Shown: positions 8,982 to 15,124 of the stretch, piece after piece
How positions within the stretch are numbered: the first letter of the stretch is position 1
Layout of the letters: every line of letters starts with the position of its first letter
Assembly: GCA_035762005.1 (NCBI GenBank)
Contig: DASTQA010000035.1
Span: 1 to 64,000 of the forward strand
Source of the DNA: JAIBJN01 sp035762005
GTDB lineage: Bacteria > Actinomycetota > Thermoleophilia > Gaiellales > Gaiellaceae
Reading direction: 5' to 3'
DNA: 64,000 nt
Notes under the pieces: generated by a model
Databases searched by the model: none
Seen by the model: the letters and a program-made list of their open reading frames with translations, nothing else
Told to the model about the DNA's origin: nothing
Program-made: the position numbers and the translations under genes

Positions 8982-9733
8982 TCGTCCGCAAGTCGCAGAC
9001 GGAGATCGAGACGATGAGCCGCGCAGGCCAGGTCGTCGCGCGCACGCTCGCCCTCGTCGGCGAGCTCGTTCGCCCCGGAGTGACGACGAGCGAGCTCGAC
9101 GAGGCGGCCGAGGAGCACATCCGCTCGGCGGGCGGCGTCCCCTCCTTCAAGGGGTACCGCGGCTTCCCGGCCTCGATCTGCACCTCGCCGAACTCGATGG
9201 TCGTCCACGGGATCCCGGGCGCGTACCGGCTCGGGGAGGGCGACCTCCTCTCCGTCGACGTCGGCGTGACGCTCGACGGCTTCGTCGCCGACTCGGCCTA
9301 CACGTTCGCGGTCGGCGAGGTCGACACCGAGGCGAAGCGCCTGCTCGAGATCTGTCAGGCGGCGCTCGCGGCCGGCATCGCCGAGGCGTGCGCCGGGAAC
9401 CACGTGCAGGACATCTCCGCGGCCGTCCAGCGCACGACCGAGGCGGCCGGCTTCTCCGTCGTCCGCTCGCTCGTCGGCCACGGCATCGGCCGCTCGATGC
9501 ACGAGGAGCCGCAGGTTCCGAACTTCGGCGAGCCGGGCCGGGGCCCGCTCCTGCAGCCGGGGATGACGCTCGCGATCGAGCCCATGATCAACGCCGGCCG
9601 CCCGGACGTCTGGGTGGCGGACGACCAGTGGTCGATCTCGACGGACGACGGCTCGCTCTCGGCGCATTTCGAGCACACGGTCGCGGTCACGGCCAACGGC
9701 CCGCTCGTCCTCACGAAGGCGGAGGCGGGCTGA
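8978..9733 (+). CDS. map: Methionine aminopeptidase, type I
   Basis: Removes the initiator methionine from nascent proteins. 251 residues of the pita-bread fold. Metal ligands are visible in VDVGVTLDGFVADSA (two Asp), GHGIGRSMHEEP (His), AIEPM (Glu) and the C-terminal HFEHTVAV (Glu). No N-terminal zinc-finger or SH3-binding extension is present. In most actinobacteria infA follows directly; here only 73 bases separate map from rpmJ and infA is absent. Confidence 0.95.
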   Translation: MIVRKSQTEIETMSRAGQVVARTLALVGELVRPGVTTSELDEAAEEHIRSAGGVPSFKGYRGFPASICTSPNSMVVHGIPGAYRLGEGDLLSVDVGVTLDGFVADSAYTFAVGEVDTEAKRLLEICQAALAAGIAEACAGNHVQDISAAVQRTTEAAGFSVVRSLVGHGIGRSMHEEPQVPNFGEPGRGPLLQPGMTLAIEPMINAGRPDVWVADDQWSISTDDGSLSAHFEHTVAVTANGPLVLTKAEAG

Positions 9734-9743
9734 GCTCCTTTGC

Positions 9744-9749
9744 TACGAT
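9744..9749 (+). promoter_or_regulatory. -10 box (TACGAT) for rpmJ-rpsM-rpsK-rpsD-rpoA-rplQ
   Basis: TACGAT matches the TAnnnT consensus seen across this window. It would start a transcript about 7 bases downstream with a ~50-base leader. The leader contains a 7-bp hairpin (9765-9771 with 9778-9784, one G-T pair) followed by a T-rich stretch, which could instead end map transcripts. No -35 hexamer is obvious. The alpha operon therefore probably has its own promoter. Confidence 0.5.
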
Positions 9750-9806
9750 TGGCGGTCGCGGCTCGTCCGCGCTTCCGCGTGGACGCCGCTTTTCCCCTGT
9801 CTTCCC

Positions 9807-9920
9807 ATGAAGGTACGCCCGTCCGTGAAGCCGATGTGTGACCGCTGCCGCGTGATCAAGCGGCACGGAAAAGTGCTGGTCATCTGCTCGAACCCGCGGC
9901 ACAAGCAGCGGCAGGGCTAG
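9807..9920 (+). CDS. rpmJ: Ribosomal protein L36, zinc-binding type
   Basis: 37-residue protein MKVRPSVKPMCDRCRVIKRH ending NPRHKQRQG. The zinc site Cys11, Cys14, Cys27 and His32 is intact, so this is the C+ form. The 5' flank is pyrimidine-rich (TTTTCCCCTGTCTTCCC) and shows no SD, which is odd for a leadered ribosomal gene. It lies directly after map, where infA would be expected, and 16 bases before rpsM. Confidence 0.95.
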   Translation: MKVRPSVKPMCDRCRVIKRHGKVLVICSNPRHKQRQG

Positions 9921-9936
9921 AGGTCAAGGAGAGAAT

Positions 9937-10308
9937 TTGGCACGAATCGCCGGAGTGAACCTGCCCCGTGAGAAGCGGCTCGAGACCGCGCTCACGTACA
10001 TCTACGGCATCGGGGAGCCGACCGCGCGCAAGGTCTGCGCGGAGATCGGCCTCTCCCCCGACGAGAAGGTGCGCGACCTCACGGACGAGGAGATCACGAA
10101 GCTGCGCTCGTACATCGACACGCTCGAGGTCGAGGGCGACCTGCGCCGCGAGCGCGCCCAGGCGATCAAGCGTCTCCAGGAGATCGGCGCCTATCGCGGC
10201 ATGCGCCACCGGCGCGGGCTGCCCGTGAACGGCCAGCGGACGAAGACGAACGCGCGGACGCGCAAGGGCCCGAAGAAGACCGTCGGGCGCGGGAAGAAGG
10301 CGAAGTAG
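9937..10308 (+). CDS. rpsM: Ribosomal protein S13
   Basis: Head protein of the small subunit that contacts P-site tRNA and L5. The start MARIAGVNLPREKRLE, the helix-two-turn-helix region (YIYGIGEPTARKVCAEIGL) and the C-terminal RGMRHRRGLPVNGQRTKTNARTRKG are diagnostic. 123 residues. TTG start with SD AAGGAGAG. The TAG stop shares its G with the GTG of rpsK. Confidence 0.97.
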   Translation: MARIAGVNLPREKRLETALTYIYGIGEPTARKVCAEIGLSPDEKVRDLTDEEITKLRSYIDTLEVEGDLRRERAQAIKRLQEIGAYRGMRHRRGLPVNGQRTKTNARTRKGPKKTVGRGKKAK

Positions 10309-10709
10309 TGGCTCCTCCCCGCAGGCAGTCGAAGGGGCGCACGCGCCGCCGCGTGAAGAAGAACATCGCCATCGGCCAGGCGCACATCAAGACCTCGTTC
10401 AACAACACGATCGTCGCCCTCACCGACAAGGAGGGCAACGTCATCGCCTGGGAGAGCGCCGGCTCCGCCGGCTTCAAGGGCTCGCGCAAGTCGACCCCCT
10501 TCGCCGCGCAGGTCACGGCCGACTCGTGCGCCCGCAAGGGGATGGAGCACGGCCTCCAGAAGGTCGAGGTGTTCGTGAAGGGCCCCGGCTCGGGACGCGA
10601 GACGGCGATCCGCTCGCTCCAGGCCGCCGGCCTCGAGATCCTCGGCGTGCGCGACGTGTCCCCGCAGGCCCACAACGGCGTCCGCCCGAAGAAGAGGCGG
10701 CGAGTCTGA
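10308..10709 (+). CDS. rpsK: Ribosomal protein S11
   Basis: Platform protein of the small subunit. Conserved: IGQAHIKTSFNNTIVALTD, the GFKGSRKSTPFAAQ motif, VFVKGPGSGRETAIRSLQ and the C-terminal DVSPQAHNGVRPKKRRRV. 133 residues, normal. GTG start overlaps the rpsM stop; TGA overlaps the rpsD ATG. Confidence 0.98.
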   Translation: MAPPRRQSKGRTRRRVKKNIAIGQAHIKTSFNNTIVALTDKEGNVIAWESAGSAGFKGSRKSTPFAAQVTADSCARKGMEHGLQKVEVFVKGPGSGRETAIRSLQAAGLEILGVRDVSPQAHNGVRPKKRRRV

Positions 10710-11329
10710 TGGCCCGCGCGCTCGGTCCCAAGTGCAAGCTCTGCCGTCGCGAGGGCATGAAGCTCTTCCTCAAGGGCGAGCGGTGCCTCACGGAGAAGTG
10801 CTCGGTCGAGCGCCGCAGCTATCCGCCGGGAGAGCACGGCCGCGGCCGCATCAAGCAGTCCGAGTACCTGCTGCAGCTGCGCGAGAAGCAGAAGGCGCGC
10901 CGGTACTACGGCCTGCTCGAGAAGCAGTTCCGCAACTACTACGAGAAGGCCTCGAAGCGGTCGGGGATCACTGGCGAGGAGCTCCTGCGGATGATCGAGA
11001 CGCGCCTCGACAACGTCGTCTACCGCCTCGGCTTCGCCGGCTCGCGCGCCCAGGCGCGCCAGCTCATCCGCCACGGCCACTTCGAGGTCAACGGCCGCCG
11101 GGTCAACATCCCGAGCTACCAGGTCAGGCCGGATGACGTCGTCGCGCTCAAGGAGGGCAGCCCGGCGGAGCAGGTCGTGCGCGACGCGACCGACCTCACC
11201 GCCTCGGTCGCGCCCTGGCTGCAGGCCGACCACGACGGCCTCTCCGGGAAGGTCTTGAAGCTGCCCGACCGCACGGACATCGACACGCCCGTGCAGGAGC
11301 AGCTGATCGTCGAGCTCTACTCCAAGTAG
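10709..11329 (+). CDS. rpsD: Ribosomal protein S4, zinc-binding type
   Basis: Primary 16S rRNA-binding protein; in E. coli it represses the alpha operon. 206 residues. An N-terminal Cys4 zinc site (CKLC, then C and C in GERCLTEKC) marks the C+ type. The S4 RNA-binding domain is around residues 97-160 (RLDNVVYRLGFAGSRAQARQ). ATG overlaps the rpsK stop. The SD for rpoA follows its own stop (AAAGGAAGC). Confidence 0.97.
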   Translation: MARALGPKCKLCRREGMKLFLKGERCLTEKCSVERRSYPPGEHGRGRIKQSEYLLQLREKQKARRYYGLLEKQFRNYYEKASKRSGITGEELLRMIETRLDNVVYRLGFAGSRAQARQLIRHGHFEVNGRRVNIPSYQVRPDDVVALKEGSPAEQVVRDATDLTASVAPWLQADHDGLSGKVLKLPDRTDIDTPVQEQLIVELYSK

Positions 11330-11338
11330 AAAGGAAGC

Positions 11339-12301
11339 ATGGCCACGAGAACGTCGCTCATGGAATTCCAGGTGCCCCGGATCACGCACGAGGAGGTGAC
11401 CGAGGAGCGCGGCATCTTCGTGATCGAGCCGCTCGACCGCGGCTTCGGCTACACGTTCGGCAACTCGCTCCGCCGGGTGCTCCTCTCCTCGCTCGAGGGC
11501 GCCGCCGTGACCTCGGTGAAGATCGAGGGCGTCGCGCACGAGTTCACGACCCTCAAGGGCGTGCGCGAGGACGTCACCGACATCATCCTCAACCTCAAGA
11601 ACCTCGTCTGCCTCCTCCACGGCGACTCGCCCGAGGTGGAGGTCCGCCTCGAGAAGAAGGGCTCGGGGGTCGTGAAGGCCTCCGACATCGAGGCGCCGGC
11701 CGACCTCGAGATCCTCAACCCGGAGCTCGAGGTGGCGAGCCTCTCCGACAAGGGTCGCCTCGAGATCACGCTCACGATCGGCCGCGGCCGGGGCTACGTC
11801 CCGGCGGAGCTGAACCGCGGGCCGGAGCACACGATCGGGGTCATCCCGGTCGACTCGATCTTCTCGCCCGTGCGGCGCGTCTCCTACGAGGTCGAGGCCG
11901 CCCGCGTCGGGCAGCGGACGGACTACGACAAGCTGACGCTCGACGTCACGACCGACGGCTCGGTCGCCCCGCGCGACGCGATCGCGGAGGCCGCCGAGAT
12001 CCTCATCCGCCAGCTCGCGATCTTCACCGACATCGACAAGATCGAGGGCTTCGGCGAGGCGGCCGAAGCCGACGCCGCCGAGGCGCCGCAGGCGCACGGG
12101 ATGGAGAACTTCCCCATCGAGGAGCTCGAGCTCGGCGTCCGGAGCTACAACTGCCTCAAGCGGGTCGGCATCGAGACGATCGGCGACCTCGTCTCGAAGA
12201 GCGAGAACGAGCTGGCCGCGATCCCGAACTTCGGCAAGAAGTCGATCGAGGAGGTTCGCGAGACCCTCCAGGCCCACGGCCTCACGCTCAGGGACGAGTA
12301 G
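11339..12301 (+). CDS. rpoA: RNA polymerase alpha subunit
   Basis: Alpha subunit, 320 residues. The N-terminal dimerization domain has GFGYTFGNSLRRVLLSSLEGAA (written here in part: GFGYTFGNSLRRVLLSS) and the RGRGYVPAELNR region. A flexible Glu/Ala linker near residue 240 leads to an intact C-terminal domain (VRSYNCLKRVGIETIGDLV, then NFGKKSIEEV). The CTD can bind UP elements and activators. Located between rpsD and rplQ as in the alpha operon. Confidence 0.97.
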   Translation: MATRTSLMEFQVPRITHEEVTEERGIFVIEPLDRGFGYTFGNSLRRVLLSSLEGAAVTSVKIEGVAHEFTTLKGVREDVTDIILNLKNLVCLLHGDSPEVEVRLEKKGSGVVKASDIEAPADLEILNPELEVASLSDKGRLEITLTIGRGRGYVPAELNRGPEHTIGVIPVDSIFSPVRRVSYEVEAARVGQRTDYDKLTLDVTTDGSVAPRDAIAEAAEILIRQLAIFTDIDKIEGFGEAAEADAAEAPQAHGMENFPIEELELGVRSYNCLKRVGIETIGDLVSKSENELAAIPNFGKKSIEEVRETLQAHGLTLRDE

Positions 12302-12304
12302 CGG

Positions 12305-12691
12305 ATGCGGCACCGGCGCGCAGGGAGGAAGCTGGGCCGGGACTCGGCCCACCGCAAGGCGCTCTACGCGAACCTCGCCGGCGCGCTGATCGAGCACGGG
12401 CGCGTCCGCACGACCGAGGCGAAGGCGAAGGAGGTGCGCCCGGTCGTCGAGCAGATGATCACGCTGGGGAAGCGCGGCGACGTGGCCGCCCACCGCCAGG
12501 CCGTCGCCTTCCTGCGCTCGAAGAGCGTGGCGCACACGCTCTTCGCCGACGTCGCCCCGCGCTTCGCCGACCGTCCGGGCGGCTACACGCGCGTCGTGAA
12601 GATCGGGCCGCGCCAGGGAGACGCGGCCCCGATGGCGTACCTGGAGCTCGTGGACTACGTCCCCGAGCGCGCGCCGCTCCCCGTCCCCTAG
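12305..12691 (+). CDS. rplQ: Ribosomal protein L17
   Basis: Large-subunit protein L17, last gene of the cluster. The start MRHRRAGRKLGRDSAHRKAL and ALIEHGRVRTTEAKAKEVRP are diagnostic. 128 residues. Three bases separate it from rpoA. Its stop codon lies in CTAG at 12688-12691, which is also the stop of the convergent SRPBCC gene, so there is no room for a conventional terminator between them. Confidence 0.97.
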   Translation: MRHRRAGRKLGRDSAHRKALYANLAGALIEHGRVRTTEAKAKEVRPVVEQMITLGKRGDVAAHRQAVAFLRSKSVAHTLFADVAPRFADRPGGYTRVVKIGPRQGDAAPMAYLELVDYVPERAPLPVP

Positions 12692-13149
12692 GCGGAGGCC
12701 GCCGCCTCGTAGCGGGCGAGGACGGGATCCCAGCCCGACTCGTAGTTCGCGCGGATCTGCGCGGCCCGCTCGCCGCGCGCCTCCCAGCCGCGGTGCTCCA
12801 GCTCGACGAGGGTCGAGCCCTCCTGCGGCGTGAACCGCACCTCGACCTCGGTCGCCTCCGTGACCGAGTAGCCCGGATGCCAGGTGTAGACGAGGCGGCG
12901 GGGCGGCTCCCACACCGTCACCGTCCCCCACTGCTCCCGCCCGTCGCGCCACACCTCGACGAGGGCGCCTCCCAGCCGGGGCTCGAGGACGGCCGTCTCG
13001 GCCAGGTCCTCGTGCACCGAGTGCGTGCGCACGGGCCACCATTCGCCGATCCGTTCGGTGAAGACGCGGAACGCGTGCTCGACGGGCGCCTCGACGAGGA
13101 CGCGCTTCCGCACGGGCTCGATTCGCTGCGTTGGCTTCGTGGACTCCAT
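12688..13149 (-). CDS. SRPBCC (AHSA1-like) domain protein
   Basis: 153 residues of the START/Bet v1-like fold: VEAPVEHAFRVFTERIGEWWP, then GGALVEVWRDGREQWGTVTVWEPPRRLVYTW in pieces, and TLVELEHRGWEARGE. The family binds hydrophobic ligands in a deep pocket. The AHSA1-like members are often co-transcribed with an ArsR regulator, as here. The ATG follows the stop of a small upstream gene behind GGAGGAGGACGAG. Third gene of the arsR operon; the specific ligand is unknown. Confidence 0.85.
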   Translation of the reverse strand: MESTKPTQRIEPVRKRVLVEAPVEHAFRVFTERIGEWWPVRTHSVHEDLAETAVLEPRLGGALVEVWRDGREQWGTVTVWEPPRRLVYTWHPGYSVTEATEVEVRFTPQEGSTLVELEHRGWEARGERAAQIRANYESGWDPVLARYEAAASA

Positions 13150-13161
13150 CTCGTCCTCCTC

Positions 13162-13332
13162 CTAGGTCGTCGTGCGTGACAGGGCCGGGGCCGCCCGACG
13201 TAAGCCGCGGCGAAGCCGCCGGAGCCGGACGGGTCCGGCCGGAGCGGCCGGGCGCGGGGCAGGCGCCGCCCGCTCGAGGTCGCGCCGCCGCTCCTCGGCG
13301 AGCAGCAGGGCGGTCGTCGGGTGGATGGTCAT
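13162..13332 (-). CDS. Small protein, 56 residues, between arsR and the SRPBCC gene
   Basis: Short ORF MTIHPTTALLLAEERRRDLE followed by an Arg/Ala/Pro-rich remainder. Its ATG overlaps the arsR stop (ATGA), and its TAG lies within the SD region of the SRPBCC gene, so all three genes look coupled. The N-terminal pattern, a short aliphatic helix with LAEERRRDLERAA, resembles small proteins common in actinobacteria whose role is unknown. No membrane segment or signal is visible. Confidence 0.6.
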   Translation of the reverse strand: MTIHPTTALLLAEERRRDLERAAPAPRPAAPAGPVRLRRLRRGLRRAAPALSRTTT

Positions 13333-13643
13333 TCGTCTTCCCCTTCCTCGCGTTCGGCGGCGTTCTTGAAGGCGGCCAGAGCCTCGTCCCAGAAGCGCTC
13401 GAAGTAGTCCCGCAGCTCGACGAGGCCCTCGCCGTCGACGCTGTAGTAGTTCCGCGTGCCGACGTGGCGCTCCCGCACGAGGCCGGCGCGCTTGAGCACG
13501 CGGAGGTGCTGCGAGACCGCCGGCCGGCTGACCGGCAGGCCGCGGGCGAGCTCGCCGACCGAGCGCGGCCCCTCGCGGAGGGTCTCGAAGACCGTCCGGC
13601 GAGTCGGATCCGCGAGCGCCGTGAGAGCATCTGCGTAAGCCAT
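13329..13643 (-). CDS. ArsR-family transcriptional regulator
   Basis: 104 residues. Winged helix-turn-helix: LADPTRRTVFETLREGPRSV, recognition helix SRPAVSQHLRVLKRAGLV, wing RHVGTRNYYSVDGEGL. No CxC metal-binding motif is present in the recognition helix, so it is not a classical arsenic or cadmium sensor. It is of the type paired with AHSA1/SRPBCC proteins. Leaderless or nearly leaderless start: a TAGCTT box lies 10 bases upstream. Two operator-like inverted repeats overlap the promoter and start codon, which indicates autorepression. Confidence 0.92.
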   Translation of the reverse strand: MAYADALTALADPTRRTVFETLREGPRSVGELARGLPVSRPAVSQHLRVLKRAGLVRERHVGTRNYYSVDGEGLVELRDYFERFWDEALAAFKNAAEREEGEDE

Positions 13644-13682
13644 TGCTTACCGTAAGCTAGCGCTTACCGCAGCCTCTGTCAA
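13635..13682 (-). promoter_or_regulatory. arsR promoter with two tandem operator palindromes
   Basis: On the minus strand TTGACA (13682-13677) and TAGCTT (13659-13654) are separated by exactly 17 bases. Two copies of GTAAGC-N4-GCTTAC lie at 13635-13650 and 13652-13667. One covers the start codon and the other covers the -10 box and spacer. This arrangement predicts direct autorepression by the ArsR protein. Confidence 0.8.
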
Positions 13683-13699
13683 GCACGGCGCGGGTCACG

Positions 13700-13728
13700 G
13701 GCCCAAGTGACACCGTGTCACTTGGGCC
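13700..13728. repeat. Palindromic repeat A, copy 1 (29 bp, upstream of truA)
   Basis: Perfect inverted repeat with 14-bp arms, GGCCCAAGTGACAC and GTGTCACTTGGGCC, around one C. The same core recurs at 39112-39140 and 39235-39255. It lies 47 bp before the truA start and 56 bp upstream of arsR. Confidence 0.85.
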
Positions 13729-13763
13729 TCGGAGGCGGCCGGAATGTCAGGACGTGCTTCCCG

Positions 13764-13769
13764 TAGCCT
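13764..13769 (+). promoter_or_regulatory. -10 box (TAGCCT) of truA
   Basis: TAGCCT ends six bases before the GTG start codon of truA, so transcription would begin at or next to the start codon (leaderless mRNA). No SD is present. It should also drive the HAD and ligA genes coupled downstream. Confidence 0.6.
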
Positions 13770-13775
13770 GACGCC

Positions 13776-14495
13776 GTGCCGACGGTGAGGGTGACCCTCG
13801 AGTACGACGGGACCGGGTTCTCCGGCTGGGCGGCCCAGCCCGGCCTCCGCACGGTGGAGGGCGAGGTCCGCGTCGCGCTCGATCGCGTGTACCCGCACTG
13901 GGAGGGGCTCGCGGTCGCGGGACGCACGGACGCGGGCGTCCACGCGCTCGCCCAGGTGGCGAGCTTCTCGGCCGAAGGCGGCCCCCCGCCCGAGCGGGCC
14001 GCGCAGGCGCTCGCCGGCGTCCTCCCGGACGACGTCGCCGCCGTTGCCTCGGAGCCGGCGCCCGCGGGCTTCGACGCCCGCTTCTCGGCGACCGGGCGCA
14101 CGTACGTCTACCGCGTCTGGCGGCGCGAGACGCCCTCGCCCTTCGAACGGCGTCGCTCGCTCTGGTGGCCGCGCCCGCTCGACGAGGGACGGCTCGCCGC
14201 CTCCGCGGCGGCCCTCCCCGGCGAGCACGACTTCCGGGCGTTCACGCCGACCGAGACGCAGCACGAGTCCTTCGTCCGCGTCGTCCGCGAGGCGGCCTGG
14301 CGCCGGGAGGGCGACGTGCTCGCCTTCTCGATCACTGCCGACAGCTTCCTGCGGCACATGGTCCGCACCCTCGTCGGTACGATGCTGGAGCAGGAGCCCG
14401 AGGCGTTCGGGCGCCTGCTCGCAGGCCGCCTGCGGGAGGAGGCGGGGACGACCTCGCCGCCGTGGGGCCTGTACCTCGAGACGGTCCACTACTGA
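13776..14495 (+). CDS. truA: tRNA pseudouridine(38-40) synthase
   Basis: Isomerizes uridine to pseudouridine at positions 38-40 of tRNA anticodon arms. 239 residues. Conserved: YDGTGFSGWAAQP, the catalytic AGRTDAGVHALAQV (Asp in RTD), RFSATGRTYVYRVW and DSFLRHMVRTLVGTML. GTG start six bases after TAGCCT. Its TGA overlaps the ATG of the HAD gene. Often found just after rplQ in bacteria; here the arsR operon intervenes. Confidence 0.95.
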   Translation: MPTVRVTLEYDGTGFSGWAAQPGLRTVEGEVRVALDRVYPHWEGLAVAGRTDAGVHALAQVASFSAEGGPPPERAAQALAGVLPDDVAAVASEPAPAGFDARFSATGRTYVYRVWRRETPSPFERRRSLWWPRPLDEGRLAASAAALPGEHDFRAFTPTETQHESFVRVVREAAWRREGDVLAFSITADSFLRHMVRTLVGTMLEQEPEAFGRLLAGRLREEAGTTSPPWGLYLETVHY

Positions 14496-15124
14496 TGCGC
14501 TACCCCACGGTTCTCTTCGACCTCGACGGCACGCTGATCGACTCCGGGGCGATCATCCTCGCGTCCTTCCGGCACGCGACGCGGACGGTGCTCCGGCGGG
14601 AGATCCCCGACGCGGAGCTCGCGGCGCTCGTGGGGGGCTCGAACATCCACGACCAGATGCGGGCGCTCGACGCGACGCAGGTCGACGAGCTCGTCCGCGT
14701 CTACCGCGAGCACAACGAGCCGCTCCACGACGAGCTCGAGGCCTTCGCGGGCATCGAGCACGTCCTCGCCCGGCTGGCCGGAGAGGGTCGCAGGCTCGGG
14801 ATCGTGACGGCGAAGCGGCGGAAGACGGTCGAGCTCGCGTTCGCCGTCCTCCCGCTCGAGCGCTACTTCGACGTCGTCGTCACCTCCGACATGACGCAGC
14901 GGCACAAGCCGCACCCCGAGCCCGTGCTCACCGCGCTCGAGCGTCTCGCCGTCGACCGGCGGGAGGCCGCGTTCGTCGGCGACTCGCCCTTCGACGTCGC
15001 GGCCGGCAAGGCGGCGGGGGTCTTCACGATCGCGGTCGCGTGGGGCAACATCCATCCTCCCGAGAACCTGGCCGACGCGGACGTCCTCGTCGAGACGCCG
15101 AGCCAGCTTCTCGACGTCCTCTAG
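14495..15124 (+). CDS. HAD-family hydrolase (Gph/PpaX-like phosphatase)
   Basis: 209 residues with all HAD motifs: FDLDGTLIDSG (nucleophile Asp), VTAKRRKTV (motif II region), RHKPHPEPVL (Lys) and VGDSPFDVAAGKAAG (acidic motif). The cap is the helical C1 type between motifs I and II. The family includes phosphoglycolate phosphatase and the pyrophosphatase PpaX; the true substrate cannot be told from sequence. It overlaps truA (TGATG) and ligA (TAGTG), so the three form an operon. Confidence 0.88.
   Translation: MRYPTVLFDLDGTLIDSGAIILASFRHATRTVLRREIPDAELAALVGGSNIHDQMRALDATQVDELVRVYREHNEPLHDELEAFAGIEHVLARLAGEGRRLGIVTAKRRKTVELAFAVLPLERYFDVVVTSDMTQRHKPHPEPVLTALERLAVDRREAAFVGDSPFDVAAGKAAGVFTIAVAWGNIHPPENLADADVLVETPSQLLDVL

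Noticed and set aside
10166..13630. 1154-codon minus-strand frame across rpsM-arsR
   Set aside because: Antisense shadow of conserved genes; the true minus-strand genes there (arsR, 56-residue ORF, SRPBCC) are in other frames.
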